This document shows, one piece after another, positions 25,525-34,836 of a DNA stretch of 40,565 nucleotides (position 1 is its first letter; each line of letters begins with the position of its first letter). The position numbers and the translations under genes are program-made. A model generated the notes under the pieces. The model did not search any database. It saw nothing but the letters and a program-made list of their open reading frames with translations, and was not told the DNA's origin. Source of the stretch: an uncultured Brachyspira sp. GTDB taxonomy: Bacteria > Spirochaetota > Brachyspiria > Brachyspirales > Brachyspiraceae. The stretch is from positions 7,441 to 48,005 of the forward strand of contig NZ_CAJTQJ010000009.1 of the NCBI RefSeq assembly GCF_910578695.1, in the 5' to 3' direction.

Positions 25525-26325
25525 ATGCACAATTATTTAGAATTATTAAAAAAAGTACTAAAAGAAGGCGAAGAAACAAAAGACAGAACAGGAATAGGTA
25601 CAAGAAGAATATTTGCCCCTCAATTAAGATTTAAATTTGAAGGAAATAAAATACCTATAATAACAACTAAGAAAGTATTTATGAAAGGCGTTATTATAGA
25701 ATTGCTTTGGTTTTTGCAGGGTTCTACAAATATAAAATTTTTACTTGAGAATAATGTTCATATATGGGACGAGTGGGCTGATGATATGGGAGAACTCGGA
25801 CCTGTATACGGAAAGCAGTGGAGAGCTTGGGAAACTAAAGAGGGAAAAAAAATAGATCAAATATCAAATATAGTTAATGCTTTAAGAAATAATCCTGAAA
25901 GCAGAAGAATTATTTTGAATGCTTGGAATGTGGGAGAGATTGATAAAATGCATCTTCCTCCATGTCATATGATGTGTCAGTTTTCTGTAAACAGCAAAGG
26001 AGGAATAATTACGCATTTATATCAGCGTTCTGCCGATTTGTTTTTGGGAGTTCCTTTTAATATTAGTTCCTATGCTATACTTACAAGGCTTTTAGCTATG
26101 CATAGCGGACTTTATGCTTCAGAATTGATAATGACATTCGGAGATGCACATATTTATAATAATCATATAGAACAGGTTGAGCTTCAGCTTTCGAGAGAGC
26201 CTTTTAATCAGACGGCAGAATTATTTATAGAAAATCGTCCTAATATATTCAGTCATACTTATGAGGACTTCAGATTAGAAGGATATAAATATTATCCGAG
26301 TATAAAAGCGGAGGTGGCTGTCTAA
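25525..26325 (+). CDS. thyA: Thymidylate synthase
   Basis: The 266-residue enzyme methylates dUMP to dTMP using 5,10-methylene-tetrahydrofolate, giving dihydrofolate. It has DRTGIGTRR near 20-28, the catalytic Cys147 in LPPCHMM, the phosphate-binding QRSADLFLGVPFNISSYA segment, and the C-terminal IKAEVAV. Length is typical. Dihydrofolate reductase, which recycles the product, is encoded at 28711, beyond a restriction-modification pair. The ATG is preceded by AGGA. The next gene starts 9 bases after the stop. Confidence 0.97.
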   Translation: MHNYLELLKKVLKEGEETKDRTGIGTRRIFAPQLRFKFEGNKIPIITTKKVFMKGVIIELLWFLQGSTNIKFLLENNVHIWDEWADDMGELGPVYGKQWRAWETKEGKKIDQISNIVNALRNNPESRRIILNAWNVGEIDKMHLPPCHMMCQFSVNSKGGIITHLYQRSADLFLGVPFNISSYAILTRLLAMHSGLYASELIMTFGDAHIYNNHIEQVELQLSREPFNQTAELFIENRPNIFSHTYEDFRLEGYKYYPSIKAEVAV

Positions 26326-26334
26326 TATTATATT

Positions 26335-27906
26335 ATGAATAAATCTAATCTTATTAAAATAAATGATGCTGCCAAATGGGCTTCTGATTATACTAATAAA
26401 TCTATAACTGTATCAAATATTAATTATTTAATACAGTATGCTTTAATTGATAAAATTATAAGTAACGGAACTATTTATGTTTCTCAAAATGAATTAAAAA
26501 AATATTATGATAGGAACAAAAAAGAAATTAGTTGGAAAAATAAACTTGGAGAAGATTTAAATTGGAAGCTGTCTTTTGATAATTTAAAAGAATCGGAAAC
26601 TACAAAACATGTGCATAGACTTCATCCATATAAAGGAAAATTTATTCCTCAGCTTGTTAGTTATTTTATTGATGATAATATTGACGAATTTAAAAAAGAA
26701 GTATATTTTAAAAAAGATGATATTATACTGGACCCATTTTGCGGGAGCGGTACGACTCTTGTTCAAGCTAATGAATTAGGTATTAATGCTTTAGGTGTAG
26801 ATATTTCTTATTTTAACACTATTATATCGAATTCAAAAATTGCTAATATTGATTTAAAACAATTAGAAACTATATTAGAAGAATTAAGCAAAAAATTAGA
26901 AAATTATGTAAAAATTAATTATCGATTTGAAAAAGAGCTTAATGAAAAATTATTAGAATTTAATAATAAATATTTTGATAAAGTGTCATATAAAAAAGAT
27001 GTAAGAGAAAATAAGATTGATTCAAAAATATATGGTAAAGAAAAAGAAGAAGAATTTTTGATTATATATTATGATTTAATAAAAAAATATAATATTATAT
27101 TGAATAATAATGATGATAGTTCGTTTATAAAAAAATGGTTTATGCCAAGTATAATAGATGAATTAAATTTTATGAATGATTTAATTAAAGATATAAATGA
27201 TGAAAATATAAAAAATATTATTATGGTAATTTTAAGCAGAACAATGCGTTCATGCAGAGTTACTACTCATTCAGATTTAGGTACATTGTTAAAACCTGTT
27301 GTAACTACATATTATTGCAGAAAACATTATAAAATATGCAAACCTTTATTTTCAATCATTAAATGGTGGAATATATATTATAAGGATACAATAAAACGTT
27401 TTTATATTTTTAATAATTTGAGAACAAATACTAAACAATTATGTATAACAGGTGATTCAAGAAGTATTGATATTTTTGACATATTAAAAAATAAAGATTA
27501 TGACTTTTATGAACTTGCAAAAAATAAAAAAATAAGCGGTATATTTACAAGTCCGCCTTATATAGGATTGATAGACTATCATGAACAGCATGCTTATGCT
27601 TATGATTTGTTTGGATTTAATAGGAATGATGATTTTGAAATAGGGTCTTTATCTAAAGGTCAAAGCTTGAATGCCAAAAATAAATACATAGATGATATAT
27701 CCAAAGTTTTAATAAATGCTAAGAAATATATGATTGATGATTATAATGTATTTATTGTTGCTAATGATAAATATAATTTGTATATGAAAATAGCAGAGAA
27801 ATCTAGCATGAAAATAGTTAATACTTTTAAAAGACCTGTATTAAATAGGGTAGAAAAAGATAAGTCTGAGTATTCAGAAATAATATTCCATTTAAAAGAA
27901 CTATAG
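26335..27906 (+). CDS. Site-specific DNA methyltransferase (likely N4-cytosine)
   Basis: The 523-residue protein has an N-terminal helix-turn-helix-like domain (about 5-60), a motif X-like segment HRLHPYKGKFIPQLVSYF (94-111), motif I DPFCGSGTT (133-141, S-adenosylmethionine binding) and motif IV TSPPY (405-409, target amino group). SPPY is typical of amino-methyltransferases, most often N4-cytosine; there is no PC motif of 5-methylcytosine enzymes. If the partner cuts GGNCC, as TdeIII does, the only specific amino target is cytosine, which again implies m4C (inference). The gene follows thyA by 9 bases and precedes the endonuclease by 9. A stretch (about 155-350) between motifs is the target-recognition region. 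Confidence 0.85.
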   Translation: MNKSNLIKINDAAKWASDYTNKSITVSNINYLIQYALIDKIISNGTIYVSQNELKKYYDRNKKEISWKNKLGEDLNWKLSFDNLKESETTKHVHRLHPYKGKFIPQLVSYFIDDNIDEFKKEVYFKKDDIILDPFCGSGTTLVQANELGINALGVDISYFNTIISNSKIANIDLKQLETILEELSKKLENYVKINYRFEKELNEKLLEFNNKYFDKVSYKKDVRENKIDSKIYGKEKEEEFLIIYYDLIKKYNIILNNNDDSSFIKKWFMPSIIDELNFMNDLIKDINDENIKNIIMVILSRTMRSCRVTTHSDLGTLLKPVVTTYYCRKHYKICKPLFSIIKWWNIYYKDTIKRFYIFNNLRTNTKQLCITGDSRSIDIFDILKNKDYDFYELAKNKKISGIFTSPPYIGLIDYHEQHAYAYDLFGFNRNDDFEIGSLSKGQSLNAKNKYIDDISKVLINAKKYMIDDYNVFIVANDKYNLYMKIAEKSSMKIVNTFKRPVLNRVEKDKSEYSEIIFHLKEL

Positions 27907-27915
27907 GAGTTTTTT

Positions 27916-28707
27916 ATGTCATTAACTAAAAAACAAAAAGATTCCATAAAAGAAAAATTATATTCCGTTTTAAGAAATAAATTTAAAGATTATAAACCTG
28001 AAACAACATCTATGCCTTTTCATACTCGCTTGCTTGGTAAGGATAGAATGGCTTTATTTTCTTTTATACATTCTTTGAATACAAATTTTGGAACTGCTAT
28101 ATTTGAACCTTTGGCTATAGAGCTAGGAAAAGATAGATTTAAAGTTATTAAAAAGCAGGAAATTTCAAAAAATATCATTACATCAGAATCACAGATAATT
28201 ATACAAAATATAATGGATGATTTAAGGTCAGCAAATAAAAGACCTAATAAAGATGAAGAAATAAAGTTAATAAAAAAAGTATGCAGAATAGGTGAAATAA
28301 AAAAAATAAAGCCTTCAAAAATAGATATTTATATTGAAGATTATGATAATAATATATATTTAATAGATTTAAAAACAGCTAAACCTAATAAAGGTGAATT
28401 TCAAAATTATAAAAGAACTTTGTTAGAATGGACAGCAACTGCTTTATATTTTAATAATGAAAATAATGTTCATTCTATGATAGGAATACCTTATAACCCT
28501 TATGATCCAAAACCTTATGAAAGATGGACCCTTGCAGGAATGCTTGATTTAGAGAAAGAGTTAAAAGTTGCTGAGGAGCTTTGGAATTTTTTGGGCGGAG
28601 ATAATGTCTATAATGATATTTTGAAATGTTTTGAAGAAGTAGGGCTTGAAATGAGAAAAGAGATAGATGAATATTTCTCAAATTTTTTGTATAAAGATAA
28701 AGGATGA
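27916..28707 (+). CDS. TdeIII-like type II restriction endonuclease
   Basis: The 263-residue protein matches the TdeIII endonuclease family as I remember it: FHTRLLGKDRMALFSFIHSLNTNFG near the start, IDLKTAKPNKGEF and KRTLLEWTA in the centre, and the Pro-rich IPYNPYDPKPYERWT. A PD-(D/E)xK-like site is visible as D137 and D151-L-K153. TdeIII itself recognises GGNCC, so the same site is a reasonable guess. GGAG lies before the ATG. It forms a tight pair with the upstream methyltransferase and ends 3 bases before folA, whose ribosome binding site is inside this gene's last codons. Confidence 0.85.
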   Translation: MSLTKKQKDSIKEKLYSVLRNKFKDYKPETTSMPFHTRLLGKDRMALFSFIHSLNTNFGTAIFEPLAIELGKDRFKVIKKQEISKNIITSESQIIIQNIMDDLRSANKRPNKDEEIKLIKKVCRIGEIKKIKPSKIDIYIEDYDNNIYLIDLKTAKPNKGEFQNYKRTLLEWTATALYFNNENNVHSMIGIPYNPYDPKPYERWTLAGMLDLEKELKVAEELWNFLGGDNVYNDILKCFEEVGLEMRKEIDEYFSNFLYKDKG

Positions 28708-28710
28708 TAA

Positions 28711-29214
28711 ATGATAGTCTCATTAATTGCAGCAGCGGATTCAAAAAACGGCATAGGTTTAAATGGTATTATGCCTTGGGGACATATAAAAGAAGATATG
28801 CAGTTTTTTAAAAGTATGACATCGGGGTATTCTATTGTTATGGGCAGAGTTACTTTTGAGTCTTTAGGTTCAAAACCGCTTCCTAATAGAAAAAATATTG
28901 TGATATCTTCTAATATAAATAATGAGATTGCAGATAAATATAATAATCTTTTTTATGAAAAATCTTTTGAGAACGCTCTTTCAAAATTATTTTTAGAAAA
29001 AAATAGGCAGATATTTATTATAGGCGGGGAGTCTATTTATAATAGAGCTTTAGATTATGCTGATAAAATATATCTTACGCATATAGATAAAGATTATCAT
29101 TGCGATAGATTTTTTCCTGAAATAGATAAAAATTCATTTAAATCTAATAAATTAAAAACTTTTCTTTATAATGATATTAATGTAAAGATAGTTGAATATA
29201 CTAGATTATTATAG
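28711..29214 (+). CDS. folA: Dihydrofolate reductase
   Basis: The 167-residue enzyme reduces dihydrofolate to tetrahydrofolate with NADPH, completing the cycle with ThyA. It opens VSLIAAADSKNGIGLNGIMPWGHIKEDMQFFKSM, with the substrate-binding acidic residue in IKEDM; MPW replaces the usual LPW. Then SIVMGRVTFESLGSKPLPNRKNIVIS, and IFIIGGESIYNRALDYADKIYLTHID with the nucleotide-binding GGES. The ribosome binding site AAAGGA overlaps the end of the endonuclease gene. The stop codon lies within a 23-bp tandem duplication. Confidence 0.95.
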   Translation: MIVSLIAAADSKNGIGLNGIMPWGHIKEDMQFFKSMTSGYSIVMGRVTFESLGSKPLPNRKNIVISSNINNEIADKYNNLFYEKSFENALSKLFLEKNRQIFIIGGESIYNRALDYADKIYLTHIDKDYHCDRFFPEIDKNSFKSNKLKTFLYNDINVKIVEYTRLL

Positions 29215-29232
29215 TTGAATATACTAGATTAT
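29188..29232. repeat. 23-bp tandem duplication at the folA stop
   Basis: Bases 29188-29210 (beginning ATAGTTGAATATACTAG) are repeated directly at 29211-29232. The first copy encodes the last residues VEYTRLL; the TAG stop lies at 29212-29214 in the second. A recent slippage duplication, harmless because it follows the coding end. Confidence 0.85.
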
Positions 29233-29333
29233 GAATGTAAATATATTTTAATAAAATGATTGAAAAATATAAAAATTATTATACAATTTTGACATAAATA
29301 TCATTCATATAGATTTATTATTTAGGGGTATTT

Positions 29334-30401
29334 ATGAATGATCTTAACTATTTAGTAGAATTAGTTAATAAAGCCTTTGACAGCGGTGATTATGAGAAAT
29401 CATTAGAATATTTTGATGAGCTGATTTTTTATTACGGCGATAGTGTTGAACTTTATAATAATAGAGGATTGGCTAAAAGCAGATTGGGAATGTATGAAGA
29501 GGCTATAAATGACTTTGAAAAGGTTATAAGTATAGACTCCAAATATGTTAGTGCATATAATAATATAGGTATGGTTAAGCATAATTTAGGAATGTATGAG
29601 GAGGCAGTTAAGTATTATAGAAAAGCATTAGAGATAGATAGTAATTGTATTCAGGCTTATAATAATATGGGATTAGCCAAACATAGTTTGAGAATGTATG
29701 AAGAGGCTATTAAATATTATACAAAGGCAGTAGAGATTTCGCCTAATGTACATACATATAATAATATAGGGTTGGTAAATAATGATTTAGGTATGTATGA
29801 AAATGCTATAGAATATTTTAATAAGGTAATAGAATTAGACAAAAATTATTTTAAAGCTTATTATAATATTGGATTATCAAAATATAATTTAAAGCTCTAT
29901 GAAGAGGCCATTGAATATTTTAATAAAACAATAGAATTAGATAATAAAAATATTTATGCTTATAATAATATAGGCATAGTAAAGCAGGATTTGGGCAGAC
30001 ATAATGAGGCTTTGGAGTATTTCAGCAAAGCTTTATCTTTGGATACAAATTATTCTAAAGCTTATTATAATAGAGGGCTTTCTAAAATAAAATTAAATTT
30101 ATATGAAGAAGCTATAGAAGATTTTGATAAATGTCTGAGTTTAGAGCCTAAATATTATGCCGTATATTATATGCGGGGTGAAACAAAGTTAAAATTAAAA
30201 TTGTACGAAGAAGCAGAAGAGGATTTTAGTAAATATATTGACGCTAATTGTACAAATTATGAAGTTTATTTTTACAGAGGATTGGCAAGATATAAATTAT
30301 CAGATTATCATAATGCTGTTATGGATTTTGAAAAAGCTCATAATAATAGAAAAGCATTCATATTAAAGATTATATCCAAAATAAAGTCAATGTTCAAATA
30401 A
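29334..30401 (+). CDS. TPR-repeat protein
   Basis: The 355-residue cytoplasmic protein is nearly all tetratricopeptide repeats, about ten units of 34 residues (typical unit: AYNNIGMVKHNLGMYEEAVKYYRKALEIDSN). No signal peptide is present. The C-terminus ends in a basic helix (KAFILKIISKIKSMFK). AGGGG lies before the ATG and a TTGACA at 29289-29294 may be part of a promoter. Repeats are similar at both protein and DNA level, suggesting growth by internal duplication. It should bind proteins; partners are unknown. Such TPR proteins are abundant in Brachyspira (general knowledge). Confidence 0.85.
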   Translation: MNDLNYLVELVNKAFDSGDYEKSLEYFDELIFYYGDSVELYNNRGLAKSRLGMYEEAINDFEKVISIDSKYVSAYNNIGMVKHNLGMYEEAVKYYRKALEIDSNCIQAYNNMGLAKHSLRMYEEAIKYYTKAVEISPNVHTYNNIGLVNNDLGMYENAIEYFNKVIELDKNYFKAYYNIGLSKYNLKLYEEAIEYFNKTIELDNKNIYAYNNIGIVKQDLGRHNEALEYFSKALSLDTNYSKAYYNRGLSKIKLNLYEEAIEDFDKCLSLEPKYYAVYYMRGETKLKLKLYEEAEEDFSKYIDANCTNYEVYFYRGLARYKLSDYHNAVMDFEKAHNNRKAFILKIISKIKSMFK

Positions 30402-30519
30402 AAGTCTAATATTTTTATTTATTCTAAATACTAGCCATAAAAAATAGGTTTAAATTTATTGCATATAATATATAATGTCTGAAATTAATATTGATTCTTT
30501 AATTATTTAAGGAGATGTT

Positions 30520-31830
30520 TTGAGATTAGAATTAATGCTTGGCGTAAGATATTTAAAAGCCAAAAAAAAATTTTCATTTGTTTCGATTATTACTATTATA
30601 TGCGTGCTTGGAATATTAGTAGGCGATATGGTAATGATAACAGTGCTTTCTGTTATGAACGGCTTTCAAGATGATATAAGAGATAAAATACTTGGAATGA
30701 GGGCACATATAAATATTAGTGCTTATAGCGATCAGCCGCTTACAGATTATAAATATGTAGTTGATAATATAATGTCAAATAAAGAAATAACAAGTGCCTA
30801 TCCTTATATAGTTTTACCTTGTATAATGCGTACATACAATTTTACAACTCTTATAACAGTTCGTTCTTTTGAAGATGATATATTTTCTACAGATAAAGAT
30901 TTCATAAAATATTTTAATTTTATTGAAGGCAATAATAAAAATATGAATACAAATGAAGCTTTGATAGGTTCTGAAATGGCTAAAGATTATATTTTATCTG
31001 TAGGAGATACTATTGATATAATTTCAGCTTCAGGAAGTTTTGAAAGGGGGTTCAAGCCTCAAAAAACTACTTTTACAATTAAGGGTATATATAAAACAGG
31101 TTATTATGAATATGACAGCAAAATGGTAATAGTTCCTATTTCTACAGGTCAGAAAATGGTGGGATATGATAATGCTGTTACAGGAGTTGCTGTAAAGGTA
31201 AGGAATTTTTTTGATGCAGATAAAGTTGCCAAAAAAATTGATGCCGATTTAAAAGAGTTTTATAGCGTTATGCCTTGGATGCTGTTCGATAGAAATTTCT
31301 TTCAGGCTTTGCATACAGAAAAACTGATGCTTGCTTTGATACTTTCATTTATTATATTAATAGCTGCTTTAAATATTGCTTCAAGCCAAATAATATTTGT
31401 AAAAGATAAAAGAAGAGATATTGCCATAATAAAAACATTAGGATTGAGGCCTTCTAATGTAGCTAAAGTTTTCTTTTTGGAAGGTGCTATAATAGGGATA
31501 ATAGGTACAGTACTTGGAGTGATATTCGGCATATTATTAGCCAATTATGTTAATGAGGCTTTGGAAAGCATTAGAATAATACTGCAGCTTATAGTTAATT
31601 TTATTTGGTTTATTCCATCTAAAATAAGTGCAGGAATATCAATACCTATAGTCCCTGACTTCTTTCCATCGGATATATATTATGTAAGCGGAGGGCTTCC
31701 GTCTATAATACATACTTCACAGGTAATAATGGTTGCAGGCATTTCATTTTTACTTTCAGTTTTATTTGCTATAATACCTGCTTATATTGCAAGCAGATAT
31801 AAACCTGCGGAGGTGCTTAGGTATGAATGA
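30520..31830 (+). CDS. Lipoprotein-releasing ABC transporter permease, LolC/LolE type
   Basis: The 436-residue protein has the LolC/E layout: TM1 at about 20-45 (FSFVSIITIICVLGILVGDMVMITVLSVMNGF), an extracytoplasmic MacB-like domain at about 50-260, and three further membrane segments (about 275, 320 and 405) in an FtsX domain. With LolD it frees outer-membrane lipoproteins from the inner membrane. The start is TTG at 30520; GGAG ends 5 bases before it and the only nearby ATG is immediately out of frame with a stop. The ATPase gene overlaps its last codons. A single permease may work as a homodimer, since no second is seen here. Confidence 0.88.
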   Translation: MRLELMLGVRYLKAKKKFSFVSIITIICVLGILVGDMVMITVLSVMNGFQDDIRDKILGMRAHINISAYSDQPLTDYKYVVDNIMSNKEITSAYPYIVLPCIMRTYNFTTLITVRSFEDDIFSTDKDFIKYFNFIEGNNKNMNTNEALIGSEMAKDYILSVGDTIDIISASGSFERGFKPQKTTFTIKGIYKTGYYEYDSKMVIVPISTGQKMVGYDNAVTGVAVKVRNFFDADKVAKKIDADLKEFYSVMPWMLFDRNFFQALHTEKLMLALILSFIILIAALNIASSQIIFVKDKRRDIAIIKTLGLRPSNVAKVFFLEGAIIGIIGTVLGVIFGILLANYVNEALESIRIILQLIVNFIWFIPSKISAGISIPIVPDFFPSDIYYVSGGLPSIIHTSQVIMVAGISFLLSVLFAIIPAYIASRYKPAEVLRYE

Positions 31831-32560
31831 TAATTTTATAGGTACAAATTATAATTCTATAGGTATAAATTATAATTCTAATAGAGAAGTTTTAATAAAG
31901 ATAGAGGATTTAAAAAAAACTTATATAGGACCTCCTAAAGTGGAAGTATTGAAATCATTGAATTTAGAAATTTATAAAAATGAAATACTTGCAGTAACAG
32001 GAGAATCAGGCAGCGGAAAAACGACTCTTTTAAATTTAATAGGCGGAATAGATAATATAACTGAAGGAAGTATAAACATATCAGGAAATAATATAGGAAA
32101 GATGAATGAAGCTCAGTTAGCACATTTTAGAAACAGTTCTCTTGGTTATGTATTTCAGTTTCATAATTTACTTGGGGAGTTTAGTGCTTTAGAAAATGTT
32201 ATGATACCTTCTTTGATGCTTAAATATAATAAAAAAGAAGCTAGAGAGAAAGCTGAAAACTTACTTGAAGTAGTCGGTTTAAAAGATAGAATGGAGCATA
32301 GAATAGGGGAGCTTTCAGGGGGAGAAGCACAGAGAGTTGCTATAGCAAGAGCTTTGATAAATAAGCCCAGCGTGGTATTGGCAGATGAGCCTACGGGCAA
32401 TTTAGATAAGAAGAATGCTGAATTGGTTAGAGAGCTTTTATGGAGTATGACTAAACAGAGCAATGCATCGCTAATAATAGTTACGCATTCGGTTTCTATT
32501 GCTGATATGGCTGATAGAAAACTTCGTTTGGAATACGGCGAGAATTTAATAGAATATTGA
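31823..32560 (+). CDS. lolD: LolD-type ABC transporter ATP-binding protein
   Basis: The 245-residue ATPase pairs with the upstream LolC/E permease. Walker A GESGSGKTT lies at about 67-75, then the Q-loop GYVFQFHNLLGEFSALEN, signature LSGGEAQRVAIARAL, Walker B VLADEPTGNLD and switch His in VTHSVS, all typical of the MacB/LolD/FtsE group. I start it at the ATG at 31823, which overlaps the permease stop by 8 bases and has GCGGAGG 9 bases upstream; an in-frame ATG at 31787 would overlap more and lacks a ribosome binding site. The N-terminus carries a 7-residue tandem duplication (IGTNYNS-IGINYNS). Confidence 0.9.
   Translation: MNDNFIGTNYNSIGINYNSNREVLIKIEDLKKTYIGPPKVEVLKSLNLEIYKNEILAVTGESGSGKTTLLNLIGGIDNITEGSINISGNNIGKMNEAQLAHFRNSSLGYVFQFHNLLGEFSALENVMIPSLMLKYNKKEAREKAENLLEVVGLKDRMEHRIGELSGGEAQRVAIARALINKPSVVLADEPTGNLDKKNAELVRELLWSMTKQSNASLIIVTHSVSIADMADRKLRLEYGENLIEY
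31838..31879 (+). repeat. 21-bp tandem duplication inside lolD
   Basis: Codons for IGTNYNS (31838-31858) are followed by codons for IGINYNS (31859-31879), with one base difference. It keeps the frame and lies before the ATPase core. A recent in-frame slippage. Confidence 0.9.
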
Positions 32561-32613
32561 AATATAGAATATTTTGATATATATTATATAGAGTAATAAT
32601 TTGGATTTTGTAT

Positions 32614-34557
32614 ATGATTAAACAGATAAAAGAATTTTTCAGAAAAAAAGAAGAGGATAAAAAACTTCATGAAACAGCAAGAAGCGATATTCATATAGAT
32701 AAATATTATTCTTCAGAAGAAAAACATGTATACAGAAGAATGTTTAAATATGCTTTGAGGCAAAAAGGTTTGTATTTTATACCTTTATTTTTAAGTTTAA
32801 TTTACACAGTTATAAATATACTTCCTCCTTTTTTCGGACAAATGGCTATAGCACTTACAGGAGGTAAATCTGCACAGCTTGTAGACAGAATACCTTTTTT
32901 AAAAAATTTATTTGAAATAGATGCAAAGTCATTTATAGGAGATATATTTACTGCAGGAAATATTTTTAATGCTAATTTACTTTTGCAGTTTACTGCTGTA
33001 ATAATAATAGGCTTAATTTATGTTGTACTTAGAGTTGCTTTGGATTATTTAAAGTCATTTTTATTCGGTTTTTGCGGACAGGCTATAGACAGAGATGTTA
33101 AGGCTGATATGCTTAAGTCTGTATTAAATACGGATATAGGATATTTCAAACAGGAAAGAGAAGGTACTATATTAGCCCGTATAGGAGAAGGCAGTACTAT
33201 ATCAGGGTTTGTTACAGGAACTTTTCCTAATATGATTACAATACCTTTAACTTTAATACTTACATTAGCAGTATTATTCTTTTTGAATGTAAAGCTGACA
33301 TTAGTTTGCTTAATAGCAAGCCCTTTAATAGCATTAGGTACTGATAGAATATCAAAACTTATAAGACCTAGAATAGGAAAAGCTCAGGAGATGAATGCTA
33401 ATATGAGCGGTATTATGCAGGAAAATATGAGAGGTATTGAAGTTATAAAGATATTTTCTAAAGAAGATGTTGAAGTTGATAGATATGTAAAATACAATAA
33501 TGAAATAATAGATTATTCAAGAAAAATGACTATGATTTCTGTATTAAACAGACCATTGGTAGAACTTATAATGATAGTTGCTATGCTTCTTATATTGGCT
33601 TATGGCGGGTATTTAGTATTTATTGGAGATATGCCTTTTGAATTTTTATGGGGATTTTTACTTTATATGCTTAATATTTCAACACCTGTAAGGGATTTGT
33701 CAGGGCTTTTTGTAAGCCTTCAGTCAACTAAAATTATAGGAAAAAGAGTTTTTCAGATAATGGATTTGCCTCAGGAAAAAGTTGATGATAAAACAAAAGT
33801 AGATATGAAGCCTATAGAAAAAGATATAGAGTTTATGAATGTGGAATTTGAGTATCCTAAAAGAGGCAGTGAAGAGCCTTTCAAATTGGGTCCTATTAGC
33901 TTTAAAGTAAAAAAAGGCGATATAGTTGCTTTTGTAGGCAATTCAGGAGGAGGAAAAAGTACTTTAATAAGCCTTATACCTAAATTGTTTCTGCCAAGCG
34001 AAGGCATTATAAAATTTGACGGTATTGATATAAATGAATTAAATACAAGAAGCGTAAGAAATCAAATAGGCGTTGTATCTCAGGAGAATATTTTATTTTA
34101 CGGCACAGTCAGAGAAAATATTTTATATGCTGATCCTAATGCTAATGATGATGATATGTTTAGAGCAGCTAAAATAGCACATGCTGATGAGTTTATATTA
34201 AAACTTCCTAATGGCTATGATACTCATATCGGTCCTAGAGGTGTTATGCTTTCAGGAGGACAGCGTCAGCGTATAGCTTTGGCTAGGGCTATTTTAAAAA
34301 AGCCTTCAATATTAATACTTGATGAGGCTACAAGTGCTTTGGATACTGAAAGTGAAATGTATGTTCAGAAAGCTCTGAATGAAATTATTAATCTGCAAAC
34401 TACATTTGTTATAGCACATAGACTTTCTACTATTAAGAATGCCACTTATATATGTGTTGTGGAAGACGGTAAAATAATAGAATCAGGTACTCATGATGAA
34501 CTTATGATAAAAGGCGGAAAGTATCAGTATTTATATTCATTACAGTTTAGAGAATAA
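32614..34557 (+). CDS. MsbA-like ABC exporter (membrane domain fused to ATPase)
   Basis: The 647-residue protein has six membrane segments (about 50-340) followed by an ATPase: Walker A GNSGGGKSTL (about 445), Q-loop IGVVSQENILFYGTV, signature LSGGQRQRIALARAI, Walker B SILILDEATSALD and switch AHRLSTI. It is a type IV exporter of the MsbA/multidrug group; the substrate (lipid A or another lipid/peptide) cannot be told. The ATG at 32614 is preceded by TTGGA; an in-frame TTG at 32608 is the alternative. It follows lolD by 53 bases and may be in that operon. The first membrane helix is preceded by a charged leader of about 50 residues. Confidence 0.88.
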   Translation: MIKQIKEFFRKKEEDKKLHETARSDIHIDKYYSSEEKHVYRRMFKYALRQKGLYFIPLFLSLIYTVINILPPFFGQMAIALTGGKSAQLVDRIPFLKNLFEIDAKSFIGDIFTAGNIFNANLLLQFTAVIIIGLIYVVLRVALDYLKSFLFGFCGQAIDRDVKADMLKSVLNTDIGYFKQEREGTILARIGEGSTISGFVTGTFPNMITIPLTLILTLAVLFFLNVKLTLVCLIASPLIALGTDRISKLIRPRIGKAQEMNANMSGIMQENMRGIEVIKIFSKEDVEVDRYVKYNNEIIDYSRKMTMISVLNRPLVELIMIVAMLLILAYGGYLVFIGDMPFEFLWGFLLYMLNISTPVRDLSGLFVSLQSTKIIGKRVFQIMDLPQEKVDDKTKVDMKPIEKDIEFMNVEFEYPKRGSEEPFKLGPISFKVKKGDIVAFVGNSGGGKSTLISLIPKLFLPSEGIIKFDGIDINELNTRSVRNQIGVVSQENILFYGTVRENILYADPNANDDDMFRAAKIAHADEFILKLPNGYDTHIGPRGVMLSGGQRQRIALARAILKKPSILILDEATSALDTESEMYVQKALNEIINLQTTFVIAHRLSTIKNATYICVVEDGKIIESGTHDELMIKGGKYQYLYSLQFRE

Positions 34558-34836
34558 TTTTATACTGCATATTGCAAAAAATTAATTTTAAGTTAATAAA
34601 TGTATTATATTTCTATTCAATATAATTATTTATATTGAATATGATTTATAATTTATTTTTTGTTTGTGTATTATAATTTTTAAAAAGCAAATTTCTCATA
34701 TATAAACAATATATTATATTTTTTAATCGTTTATAATATAGTATATCAAATAAAAATTTAACTTTTTTAATTATATATATTTTTTATTTTTTTGTTATTA
34801 TATATATTTCATAAATGAATAGAAAAATCTGCATAT

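Noticed and set aside
29334..30401. TPR protein as a Sel1 or PPR protein
   Set aside because: The repeat is 34 residues with the W/Y-x-x-L/I-G-x-x and A-x-x-x-Y/F pattern of TPRs, not the 36-residue Sel1 or 35-residue PPR pattern.
31787..31822. Upstream start of lolD
   Set aside because: It would overlap the permease by 44 bases and lacks a ribosome binding site, whereas GCGGAGG precedes the ATG at 31823.
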